Source of the DNA: Actinomycetota bacterium
GTDB lineage: Bacteria > Actinomycetota > Thermoleophilia > Solirubrobacterales > Solirubrobacteraceae
Assembly (NCBI GenBank): GCA_005888335.1
Contig: VAWY01000161.1
Location: 1-10,527 of the forward strand
DNA length: 10,527 nt
Direction of reading: 5' to 3'
The notes below the pieces were generated by a model. It was given only the letters and a program-made list of their open reading frames with translations, made no database searches and was not told where the DNA came from. A program made the position numbers and the translations under genes. Below are positions 1-5,562 of the stretch, one piece after another. Numbering within the stretch: the stretch's first letter is position 1; each line of letters starts with the position of its first letter.

Positions 1-72
1 ACCGCGGGGTGAGAAGCGCGGGAGCTGAAGACCTTGCCGGTGTGGAGAGGCCGGCGCTGACCGGAGGACTCC

Positions 73-1407
73 ATGCCCTCATCAGTTCCTCGCGCGCGAC
101 TCCTCGCGGTGTTCGTCGCCGGCCTCGTCGCGGGCGCCGTCAACGCCGCGACTGCGTATGCAGGTGACGCGCAGTGCCGCGCCTCCGTCGCGCGTGTTCT
201 GGCCCTGTCGCCCATCACCAGCACCGTCGAGCCGGTTCGGGCCAATGATCAGCAGGCCCCGTGCACGCGGCAGAGCGCCGTTGCGGTGAGCTCGACGGCG
301 GTCGGCCCGCTGGAAACGCAGGAAGCGACCGCCGTGACGGACTTGACGGACGGGCCGACGATCGGCTCGATGGCTCAGGCGTCTCGCGCGGCGGTACGCT
401 TGCCCGGGCTTGCCGTCGATGCAGAAGGGTTGAAGTCGGTCTCGCTCGGCCGGTGCTCTGACGGGACGACCGCGCTCGAGGGCTACTCGGACGTCAAGGC
501 GCTGCGGATCAACGGGCAGGACATCGCGGTGCCACCCGGTGGCGAGCCCCTGACGGTCAGCCTCGACCTGGTCGGCACCGTGCGCTTGAACGACGTCGTC
601 GAACACGACGGAACGGTCGCTCGACGCGCGGTGGTCATCGAGACACCGGGCGCTCAGGCCGTGCTCGCCGAAGCGGTCGCCGGCGGAGACGCCTGCGCGG
701 CGTCTGGCGCAACGTTGGCCGCCGGCGACGCCGTTCGTCGAGCGACCGAAGGGAGCAACGGCGCGCAGATGCCTGCACGCATCTGTCCATCGGGCGCGAC
801 GTACGACTCTGACCGGGGGGAATGCGTCATCCGGGCGCACACCGAGGAGAACACGACAGACAATGACGTCACGGTCGGGCGGGCCTTCGACGGACCGACG
901 GGCGGGCACGTCGTCGAGCTGTCCACCGCGCGGCGCCGGGTCGGTGGCGGCTGCCTGACGGGCTCCGGTCCCGCCTACGCGATCATCGGCACGACGCGGC
1001 GTGACCTCATAACGGGGACGAACGGCAGCGACCGCATCGTGGTTCTTGCGGGCAACGACCACGTCTCGACGGGCCGTGGCGACGACTGCGTCGACGGTGG
1101 AGCGGGACGCGACGTCCTGTCGGGCGCCCTTGGCAACGATCGGCTGCTCGGCGGCTCCGGCAACGACGCCCTTGACGGTGGGTCCGGCGCCGATCGGCTG
1201 CTCGGAGGCAGCGGTGGCGACACGATCAACGCGGGCTATGGGCGCGACCGGGTCAACGGCGGTCCGGGCGCCGACGCCATCAACACCGCGGTCGCCGGGC
1301 CCGCCGCGCGAGCGATCATCTGCGGCGCCGGGCGCGACAAGGTCCGCATCAACCGCAATGAGCGGCGACGCGTCAGGGCCTGCGAGGTCGTGTATCGCAT
1401 CCGCTGA
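73..1407 (+). CDS. Secreted RTX-repeat calcium-binding protein with choice-of-anchor-P-like region
   Basis: The 444-residue product starts with a signal peptide: Arg-7 and Arg-9, a hydrophobic stretch at about 10-29, and an AYA-like cleavage site near 30. GGAGG at 63-67, 5 nt before the ATG, supports the start. Residues about 85-210 resemble the choice-of-anchor P domain of secreted actinobacterial proteins (a VKALRINGQDI-type strand, a VRLNDVV-type strand, flanking Cys-128 and Cys-208). A short Cys-238/Cys-251 segment follows. Residues about 305-405 hold RTX nonapeptides of the GGxGxDxLx type (GGAGRDVLSG, GGSGNDALDG, GGSGADRLLG, GGPGADAIN), which in this family bind Ca2+ in a parallel beta-roll. 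The basic tail has Cys-417 and Cys-437, as I recall from Thermoleophilia RTX-like proteins. No transmembrane anchor, sortase motif or type I secretion genes are visible, so export is probably through Sec. The role is unknown; surface or matrix protein is an inference. Confidence 0.88.
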   Translation: MPSSVPRARLLAVFVAGLVAGAVNAATAYAGDAQCRASVARVLALSPITSTVEPVRANDQQAPCTRQSAVAVSSTAVGPLETQEATAVTDLTDGPTIGSMAQASRAAVRLPGLAVDAEGLKSVSLGRCSDGTTALEGYSDVKALRINGQDIAVPPGGEPLTVSLDLVGTVRLNDVVEHDGTVARRAVVIETPGAQAVLAEAVAGGDACAASGATLAAGDAVRRATEGSNGAQMPARICPSGATYDSDRGECVIRAHTEENTTDNDVTVGRAFDGPTGGHVVELSTARRRVGGGCLTGSGPAYAIIGTTRRDLITGTNGSDRIVVLAGNDHVSTGRGDDCVDGGAGRDVLSGALGNDRLLGGSGNDALDGGSGADRLLGGSGGDTINAGYGRDRVNGGPGADAINTAVAGPAARAIICGAGRDKVRINRNERRRVRACEVVYRIR

Positions 1408-1433
1408 GGCGCGGCCAGCTCGATCGTCGGTGG

Positions 1434-1462
1434 CACCGGGCGAGATGGCCGCTCGCCCGGTG
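1434..1462. terminator. Bidirectional hairpin terminator between converging genes
   Basis: CACCGGGCGAG at 1434-1444 and CTCGCCCGGTG at 1452-1462 form a perfect 11-bp stem around a 7-nt loop. Outside it, 1433/1463 (G-T) and 1432/1464 (G-C) can extend the stem. It lies in the 79-bp gap between the stop of the RTX gene and the stop of the converging cupin gene, so it can serve both. No T-tract follows on either strand, as is common for actinobacterial hairpin terminators. Confidence 0.75.
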
Positions 1463-1486
1463 TCCGCCGCGCCACGTGCGTCGGCG

Positions 1487-1978
1487 CTACCCCTGTTCGC
1501 CCCCGGATGCTGCGGCCGGCGGCTCGCCGGCCAGTTCCGGCGGTAGGGCCTTGGCGCCGTCTGGATACATGTACGGGATGTCGTCTTCGGTTGGTGCCGG
1601 CTCCGCGGGGGCGCCGATGATGAGCCAGAGTTGGTCGGCGGCCGTGTCGTTGAACACTTGTCGGACGCTCTCGGGGTCGACGGCGACGGCCGACATCGGG
1701 GTCAGCGTCAGCAGTTCCCCGTCGACGCGCAGGCGGCCGCGGCCTTCGAGCAGCACGTAGACCTCGGTCTGCGTCCTGTGCCGGTGGCGGGTGTTGGCTT
1801 GGCCAGGGCGCAGACGCCATAGCCGCGCACCGAGCCCGGGCGCGGCGAGCTGGGCTGCGAGGTCGCAGTTGTCAACGCCCATCAACCGGGAGGGCCGCCA
1901 GAACGCCGCCTCCGCGTGCAGGATGTGATACCCCACCTCGCGCAAGCTACCCGCGCTGCATCGGCGTCGTGATACCAC
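1487..1978 (-). CDS. Cupin-domain protein
   Basis: A small single-domain cupin of 163 residues. The first cupin motif is clear: a Gly-59 region followed by RHRHRTQTEVYVLLEG, giving likely metal ligands His-65, His-67 and Glu-72, then the turn Gly-79/Gly-81. The second motif is weak: where a His is usual there is Arg-106/Gln-107, followed by Asn-110. An enzymatic role is therefore uncertain; small-molecule binding is equally possible. The C-terminal 35 residues are Pro/Ala/Gly-rich and probably disordered. The start used is GTG at 1978, with a GAGG-like site inside the stop region of the sigma gene only 7 bp upstream, so translation is probably coupled. An alternative GTG at 1936 gives a protein beginning VGYHIL, which looks more like usual cupin N-termini. 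An odd palindrome (AGCCTC-A-GAGGCT, 1982-1994) overlaps the sigma stop and this ribosome site. The substrate cannot be told. Confidence 0.82.
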   Translation of the reverse strand: MVSRRRCSAGSLREVGYHILHAEAAFWRPSRLMGVDNCDLAAQLAAPGLGARLWRLRPGQANTRHRHRTQTEVYVLLEGRGRLRVDGELLTLTPMSAVAVDPESVRQVFNDTAADQLWLIIGAPAEPAPTEDDIPYMYPDGAKALPPELAGEPPAAASGGEQG

Positions 1979-1985
1979 ACGAGCC

Positions 1986-3011
1986 TCAGAGGCTGGGCAG
2001 CGTCCGTGGAAGCCCGAAGTGGCGGAAGACGCCGGTGTCGGTGAACCAGGTGATCGCCGCGATCGCGTCGCCCTCGAGCGTCAGCACGAACAGCCCGTAG
2101 GGGCGGTCGATCGCAGCGTGCGCGTCCGGGAGGTAGCAGCCGAAGGCCGGTTGGGTGTTGGCCCGGGTCGGCACGACACGCAGCGGCGCGCCGCGCAGCT
2201 CGGCCCGGTGCCGCAGGAAGGCAGCGATTGCGTCGTGCCCCTGGTACTCGAGCGGCTGCGGCGGCATCGTGAGCAGGGCGTCGTCGGTGAGCAGCGAGAC
2301 CATCGCGTCGACGTCACCGCTCTGGGCGGCGTCGGCGAAGCGCCCGACCAGCCGGCGCTCGCTGGCCGAGTTCGGCAGTGGCGCGCGCTCTCGGTCGTTG
2401 GCCGGCAGCCGCGCTCGGAGCGTCGCGCGGGCGCGCTGCAGGGCGCCCTTGACCGAGGCCTCGCCGGTGTCGAGCATCTCGGCGACCTCGGCGGTGCGGT
2501 AGCCGAGCACGTCGCCGAGCACCAGCGCCGCGCGCTGGCGGGGCGGCAGGTGCTGGAGGGCGACGATGAACGAAAGCTCGATCGACTCCCTGACCTCATA
2601 CCGCGCCGCCGGCCCGGCGGAGCGGTCCGGGATGTCCTCGAGCAGCACGTCGGGGTATGGCTCGAGCCAGACCGGCTCGGTCCGGCCAGTGGGCTCAAGC
2701 GGGTCACGCATCGCTGGTACCTCCCTGGGGCGGCGCGATCGGGCGCGCAGCGCGTTCAGACAGCGGTTGGTCGCGATCCGGTAAAGCCAGGAGCGCACGG
2801 ACGCGCGGCCCTCGAACGCTTCGAGGCTCCGCCAAGCGGCCAGGAGCGTCTCCTGCACCATGTCCTCGGCGTCTTGCACCGAGCCGAGGATGCGGTAGCA
2901 GTGCAGCTGCAGCTCGCGCCGGTGGGGTTCGGTGAGCTCGCGAAACGCCTCCTCGTCGCCCGCGCGCGCCCGTGCGAGCACGGCCTCGCCGCCTGTCGTG
3001 TCGCCGGTCAT
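1986..3011 (-). CDS. ECF sigma-70 factor with C-terminal SnoaL-like domain (SigX5/TIGR02960 type)
   Basis: This is an extracytoplasmic-function sigma factor that would direct RNA polymerase to its own promoter set. From the ATG at 3011 it has 341 residues. Region sigma-2 covers about 12-95 (CYRILGSVQDAEDMVQETLL, then RASVRSWLYRIATNRCLN). Sigma-4 covers about 141-200 (LPPRQRAALVLGDVLGYRTA, with helix-turn-helix AEVAEMLDTGEASVKGALQR). A SnoaL/NTF2-like domain covers about 218-335; in related families (ECF41, Mycobacterium SigG/SigJ) such domains tune sigma activity in place of an anti-sigma factor. No anti-sigma gene is nearby, which fits. The reading frame stays open to 3266, but that part is Arg/Pro-rich, unlike sigma factors, and overlaps the SDR gene. 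The start is not certain: no strong Shine-Dalgarno site precedes the ATG, and GTG codons at 3014, 3026 and 3029 are alternatives. It is probably co-transcribed with the downstream cupin gene. Confidence 0.9.
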   Translation of the reverse strand: MTGDTTGGEAVLARARAGDEEAFRELTEPHRRELQLHCYRILGSVQDAEDMVQETLLAAWRSLEAFEGRASVRSWLYRIATNRCLNALRARSRRPREVPAMRDPLEPTGRTEPVWLEPYPDVLLEDIPDRSAGPAARYEVRESIELSFIVALQHLPPRQRAALVLGDVLGYRTAEVAEMLDTGEASVKGALQRARATLRARLPANDRERAPLPNSASERRLVGRFADAAQSGDVDAMVSLLTDDALLTMPPQPLEYQGHDAIAAFLRHRAELRGAPLRVVPTRANTQPAFGCYLPDAHAAIDRPYGLFVLTLEGDAIAAITWFTDTGVFRHFGLPRTLPSL

Positions 3012-3036
3012 CACCGGTAAGGACACCACCTCGTCC

Positions 3037-3059
3037 CGGAACGGACCGAAACCGTTCCG
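3037..3059. repeat. Perfect 8-bp inverted repeat in the sigma/SDR divergent region
   Basis: CGGAACGG (3037-3044) and CCGTTCCG (3052-3059) are exact reverse complements with a 7-bp spacer, a typical operator geometry with half-sites 15 bp apart. A further copy of its core, GAACGGAC, occurs at 3039-3046 and again at 3081-3088 directly before the SDR start codon, 42 bp (about four helical turns) downstream. It may be a regulator site, but it also overlaps a putative ECF promoter, so part of the symmetry could come from promoter elements. Confidence 0.6.
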
Positions 3060-3061
3060 TT
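3038..3061 (+). promoter_or_regulatory. Putative ECF-type promoter for the SDR gene
   Basis: GGAAC at 3038-3042, a 16-nt spacer, and GTT at 3059-3061 match the general GGAA(C/T)-N16-18-GTT pattern of many actinobacterial ECF sigma promoters. Initiation would fall near 3068-3072, leaving a leader of about 20 nt before the SDR ATG at 3089. On the opposite strand GGAAC also occurs (3054-3058) but no GTT follows at the right distance. The match is short and was found by eye, and the true recognition motif of this sigma subgroup is not known to me. Confidence 0.4.
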
Positions 3062-3088
3062 CTCGCCGCCGCCGGTGTCTGAACGGAC

Positions 3089-3877
3089 ATGCTGCTTCAA
3101 AACAAGAACGCCGTGATCTATGCCGCGGGGGGCGCGATCGGCGGCGCCGTCGGCCGGGCTTTCGCACGCGAGGGGGCAAGGCTTTTCCTGACCGGACGCA
3201 ACTTGGCGAAGGTGGATGCTGTCGCCAAGGAAATTGTTGCTGCCGGCGGCCTCGCTGAGACAGCACAAGTTGACGCTCTTGACGAGAAAGCCGTGGAGGA
3301 GCACCTCAACACCGTGGTCGAGAGAGCGGGAGGTGTTGACATCTCGTTCAACGCCATCGGCCCGGGCCCCGCGCCCGACCGCATACCGCTGACGGAGCTG
3401 GCCGCCGACGCCTTCGCCCGCCCCATCGCCTTCTACACCAGCTCCAACTTCATCACCGCGACCGCCGCGGCGCGGCGCATGAGCGGCCAGGGCTCGGGTG
3501 TGATCCTGACACTGACCGCCGTTCCCGGCCGGCTGCCGGCTCGCCTGATCGGCGGGGCGGCACCGGGCTGGGCCGCCGTCGAGGCGTTCTCGCGTTCGCT
3601 GGCCCTCGAGGTGGGACCAGCCGGCATCCGGGTGGTCTGCCTGCGTTCCCATGCGATCCCGGAGACCCCGCTCATCGAGGCGAACTTCGCCACGGCGGGC
3701 CCGGCCGCCGGTGTCACCCCCGCCCAGTTCCAGGCAATCCTCGAACAGGGCACGCTGCTCAAGCGGCTCCCCACCCTCGCCGAACTCGCCGACACCGCCG
3801 CCTTCATCGCCTCCGACCGCGCCGGTGCCATGACCGCAACCGTCGCCAACCTCAGCGCCGGCAGCATCACCGACTGA
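3089..3877 (+). CDS. Atypical SDR-family (Rossmann) protein lacking the catalytic Ser-Tyr-Lys
   Basis: The 262-residue length and fold signature are those of classical short-chain dehydrogenases. There is a Gly-rich dinucleotide loop at 13-20 (AGGAIGGA in place of TGxxxGxG), TGR at 35-37 which often indicates NADP(H), NAIG at 88-91 in place of NNAG, and the well-conserved helix AAVEAFSRSLALEVGPAGIR at 162-181. By that alignment the catalytic Ser is Ala-144, the Tyr is Ala-157 and the Lys is Trp-161, so normal SDR chemistry is unlikely. From memory, relatives with Phe and Cys at the last two positions exist in actinobacteria, so this may be a recognised non-catalytic or altered subgroup. The first ~85 codons use many A/T-ending codons, unlike the rest. 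The gene is transcribed away from the sigma gene, 77 bp off. The Shine-Dalgarno site is weak. Function is unknown; an NADP(H) sensor or redox-binding role is speculation. Confidence 0.85.
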   Translation: MLLQNKNAVIYAAGGAIGGAVGRAFAREGARLFLTGRNLAKVDAVAKEIVAAGGLAETAQVDALDEKAVEEHLNTVVERAGGVDISFNAIGPGPAPDRIPLTELAADAFARPIAFYTSSNFITATAAARRMSGQGSGVILTLTAVPGRLPARLIGGAAPGWAAVEAFSRSLALEVGPAGIRVVCLRSHAIPETPLIEANFATAGPAAGVTPAQFQAILEQGTLLKRLPTLAELADTAAFIASDRAGAMTATVANLSAGSITD

Positions 3878-3904
3878 TCAGGTGATTAGCGGGGCTTTCC
3901 TGAG

Positions 3905-3977
3905 TGGCGAGACCCGGACTCGAACCGGGGACACCACGATTTTCAGTCGTGTGCTCTACCAACTGAGCTATCTCGCC
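3905..3977 (-). tRNA. tRNA-Phe (GAA)
   Basis: The minus strand folds into a full 73-nt cloverleaf. The acceptor stem is GGCGAGA/TCTCGCC with discriminator A at 3905. The D arm is GCTC-AGTTGGTA-GAGC. The anticodon stem CACGA/TCGTG encloses loop CTGAAAA, giving anticodon GAA. The T arm is CCCGG-TTCGAGT-CCGGG. The CCA end is not encoded: the next bases read CTC. It lies 10 bp downstream of the VOC gene on the same strand. A TAGGCT element (3990-3995 on the minus strand) could be its -10 box, or it may be made from a read-through transcript. No convincing terminator follows. Confidence 0.97.
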
Positions 3978-3981
3978 GCAA

Positions 3982-4001
3982 GCGCGCTCAGCCTAGCGCG
4001 C
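3982..4001. other. GC-rich hairpin over the VOC stop codon, upstream of tRNA-Phe
   Basis: GCGCGCT (3982-3988) and AGCGCGC (3995-4001) are exact reverse complements around a 6-nt loop. The structure spans the last codons and stop of the VOC gene. The loop side holds TAGGCT on the minus strand, a -10-like sequence placed to start transcription a few bases before the tRNA. It could attenuate or process transcripts between the VOC and tRNA genes. No clear -35 element is seen. Confidence 0.35.
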
Positions 4002-4455
4002 GCTGCCACTCCGACCACGCGATGATTCCGAGGTCTGGGCGGGGCTCGGCGTCGAGCATCGCGAGGTACTCGAGCAGGTGGCCGTCGGGGTCGCGGAAGA
4101 AGACCGACGCGGCCGGCATCCACGCGATGACGCTCGGCTCGTCCGTCTCCGCGCCGAAGAAGGAGAGCGGGATGACCGCGTGCGCCCGGAGCCGGCTGGG
4201 CGCCTCGAGCACGTCGTCGAGCGCGGTGTCGAACGCGATGTGCAGCGTCATCCCGAGTGGTGCCGAGCCGAGCGACCAGAGGCCGAGCAGCGACCGGCCG
4301 GCCTCGCCGATCCAGAGGAAGGCGGCGCCGCGCTCGGGGACCTCGAGCGCGACCGGCAGGCCCACGACGTCGCGGTAGAAGGCAAGCGACCGGGGAAGGT
4401 CGCTGACGGTGAGATGGCTCTCGAACAGCGCGCGGACGGGGACGTGACCGGGCAT
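3988..4455 (-). CDS. VOC (glyoxalase/bleomycin-resistance superfamily) protein
   Basis: This single 155-residue VOC chain has two beta-alpha-beta-beta-beta modules. It begins with the family opening FESHLTVSDLPRSLAFYRDV (12-29) and closes with the hallmark FFRDPDGHLLEYLA (119-132). Likely metal ligands are His-14, His-72 (TLHIAFD) and Glu-129. Members include glyoxalase I, fosfomycin and bleomycin resistance proteins and ring-cleavage dioxygenases; nothing here allows a choice among them. The ATG at 4455 was chosen because it sits directly before the conserved first strand and has a weak GGAC site about 6 nt upstream. The frame stays open far upstream to 5496, but that part lies inside the M23 gene in another frame. 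The gene follows the M23 peptidase gene by 35 bp, so the two are probably co-transcribed, without an obvious functional link. Confidence 0.88.
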   Translation of the reverse strand: MPGHVPVRALFESHLTVSDLPRSLAFYRDVVGLPVALEVPERGAAFLWIGEAGRSLLGLWSLGSAPLGMTLHIAFDTALDDVLEAPSRLRAHAVIPLSFFGAETDEPSVIAWMPAASVFFRDPDGHLLEYLAMLDAEPRPDLGIIAWSEWQRALG

Positions 4456-4490
4456 GGTTGTCCAAGCGTCCCACGGCGCGCGCGTTCGTT

Positions 4491-5471
4491 TCAGCTCTCC
4501 CAGGCCTTGAGTTGCGGCAGCGGATCGACGGGCGCGCCGTTGCCGACATGCCAGCCGCCGACCCAGATCTCGAAGTGCAGGTGCGGGCCGGTCGCGTCGC
4601 CGGTGTGGCCGACGCGGCACAGCGGCTGGCCCGCGCTGACGGACGCGCCCTGGGCGACGGCGAACGAGCTCTCCTGGCAGTGGGCGAAGAGGAAGTCGCG
4701 GCCGTCGGCGGCGTGCTCGACGAGGTAGTAACCGGCCCCTGCGGCCTGGTAGGCGGCGACCGTGATCGTGCCCGCGAGCGGCGCCACGATCGGGGTGCCC
4801 TCGGCCGCGAGGACGTCCTGGCCCTGGTGCGTGTAGCCCTTGCGCGGCGCTCCGAAGACGTCGCCGTAGGTGTGCGGGCCGGCAACCGGGAAGGCGCCGC
4901 CCGAGCCCGCTGCCGGCGTAGGTGAGGCAGGGGCGGGCGGGGTCGCAGCCGGCGCGGGCGCCGGGGCGGCGGCGGCCGGCGCGGGCTTGGTGACGGGCGC
5001 GGACTTGGGCTTCGGCTTCGGCGCCGGCAGCACCGTGAGCGTCGCGCGCCCGGATGCGTGCGCCTGGCGCACCAGCGTCCGGCCGAGGTCGTCGACGGCG
5101 TGCAAGCGCACGAGGTAACGCCCCGCGGCGAGCTTCGTCTCCCGCGGCCAGCGCACGTCCTCGGTCGAGCCCACCGGCCGGCGGCCGAGGTCGACGCTCA
5201 GCGGCGCGGCGTTCCCGCGCAGCGGCAGGACGGCGATCCGCACCCGCACCCCCGCGACGCCGAGCTCGTCGACGCGATAGCGCACCCGCGGCAGGCGCCC
5301 CTCGCGCACGTGCGCCGGCACCGTGAACCGGCCGATCGTCGGCCGCGAGGTCGACGGCGCGCCGTACGCGGCGCCGCCGACCGGCGTCGGGTAGGCGGCG
5401 CCGCCGGCGGAGCCGAAGGCGGACGCGGGAGCGGCGAGGAGGAGAACGGCGAGGGCGAGCGAAAGGCGCAT
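4491..5471 (-). CDS. Secreted M23-family (LytM-like) zinc metallopeptidase
   Basis: A probable peptidoglycan endopeptidase of 326 residues that acts outside the membrane. A signal peptide covers residues 1 to about 18 (MRLSLALAVLLLAAPASA). Residues about 45-148 look like an Ig-like beta-sandwich. A Pro/Ala/Lys linker follows (about 149-190), then the M23 domain (about 195-315). Zinc ligands are visible: His-215 and Asp-219 in THQGQD (usually HxGxD), and His-299 in GPHLHFEIW. His-264 (FLFAHC) and His-297 are the expected catalytic histidines, so the enzyme looks intact, unlike degenerate M23 scaffolds. The ATG at 5471 has a GAGG 5 nt upstream. The gene lies downstream of the helicase gene on the same strand, but a hairpin terminator and a 91-bp gap suggest its own promoter. 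Physiological substrate linkage and role (division, remodelling or predation) are not determined. Confidence 0.92.
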   Translation of the reverse strand: MRLSLALAVLLLAAPASAFGSAGGAAYPTPVGGAAYGAPSTSRPTIGRFTVPAHVREGRLPRVRYRVDELGVAGVRVRIAVLPLRGNAAPLSVDLGRRPVGSTEDVRWPRETKLAAGRYLVRLHAVDDLGRTLVRQAHASGRATLTVLPAPKPKPKSAPVTKPAPAAAAPAPAPAATPPAPASPTPAAGSGGAFPVAGPHTYGDVFGAPRKGYTHQGQDVLAAEGTPIVAPLAGTITVAAYQAAGAGYYLVEHAADGRDFLFAHCQESSFAVAQGASVSAGQPLCRVGHTGDATGPHLHFEIWVGGWHVGNGAPVDPLPQLKAWES

Positions 5472-5501
5472 GTCGGCCTCGTCGTCGGCCGATCACCCCG
5501 C

Positions 5502-5513
5502 AAACTGCAGTTT
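5502..5513. promoter_or_regulatory. AAACTGCAGTTT palindrome upstream of the M23 gene
   Basis: A perfect 12-bp palindrome, unusually A/T-rich for this DNA, lies 30 bp upstream of the M23 peptidase ATG in the gap after the helicase gene. Position and symmetry suit an operator or promoter-proximal binding site. No regulator can be named, and no clear -35/-10 pair is seen around it. Confidence 0.35.
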
Positions 5514-5525
5514 TCCGGCCCGCGG

Positions 5526-5555
5526 TGTGGAGGTTCGTCCAAGCGAACCTCCGCA
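5526..5555. terminator. Hairpin terminator after the helicase gene
   Basis: GGAGGTTCG (5529-5537) and CGAACCTCC (5544-5552) form a perfect 9-bp stem with a 6-nt loop. Pairs 5527/5554 and 5526/5555 extend it past one mismatch. It begins 7 bp beyond the helicase stop codon on the minus strand and precedes the M23 gene. No T-tract follows, as is usual in high-GC genomes. Confidence 0.7.
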
Positions 5556-5562
5556 GCGGCGC

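Noticed and set aside
1..72. Possible gene end or promoter at the left edge
   Set aside because: Apart from the GGAGG site at 63-67 I see no convincing coding signal or promoter pair in these 72 bases.
1083..1290. Tandem DNA repeat or CRISPR-like array in the RTX region
   Set aside because: The repetition is at protein level (nonapeptides); the DNA units vary and have no regular spacer structure.
1046..1546. Plus-strand ORF overlapping the RTX repeats
   Set aside because: Its Arg/Ala/Thr/Ser/Pro-rich translation is the frame shadow of Gly/Asp repeats and crosses the terminator hairpin.
3012..3266. N-terminal extension of the sigma factor (85 further codons, open frame)
   Set aside because: The extension is Arg/Pro-rich with no sigma-factor similarity and overlaps the divergent SDR gene; the conserved sigma-2 region begins just after the ATG at 3011.
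3878..3903. TCAGG...CCTGA as terminator of the SDR gene or tRNA
   Set aside because: Only a 5-bp stem with a 16-nt loop and no T-tract; too weak to call.
4456..5496. Upstream extension of the VOC frame to a 502-residue product
   Set aside because: The added part is an Arg/Ala-rich off-frame reading of the M23 gene; a good ATG at 4455 sits right before the VOC fold.
5529..5552. LexA/SOS box near GTTCG...CGAAC
   Set aside because: Actinobacterial LexA sites read CGAAC-N4-GTTCG; here the half-sites are in the opposite order and form a terminator-like stem after the helicase stop.
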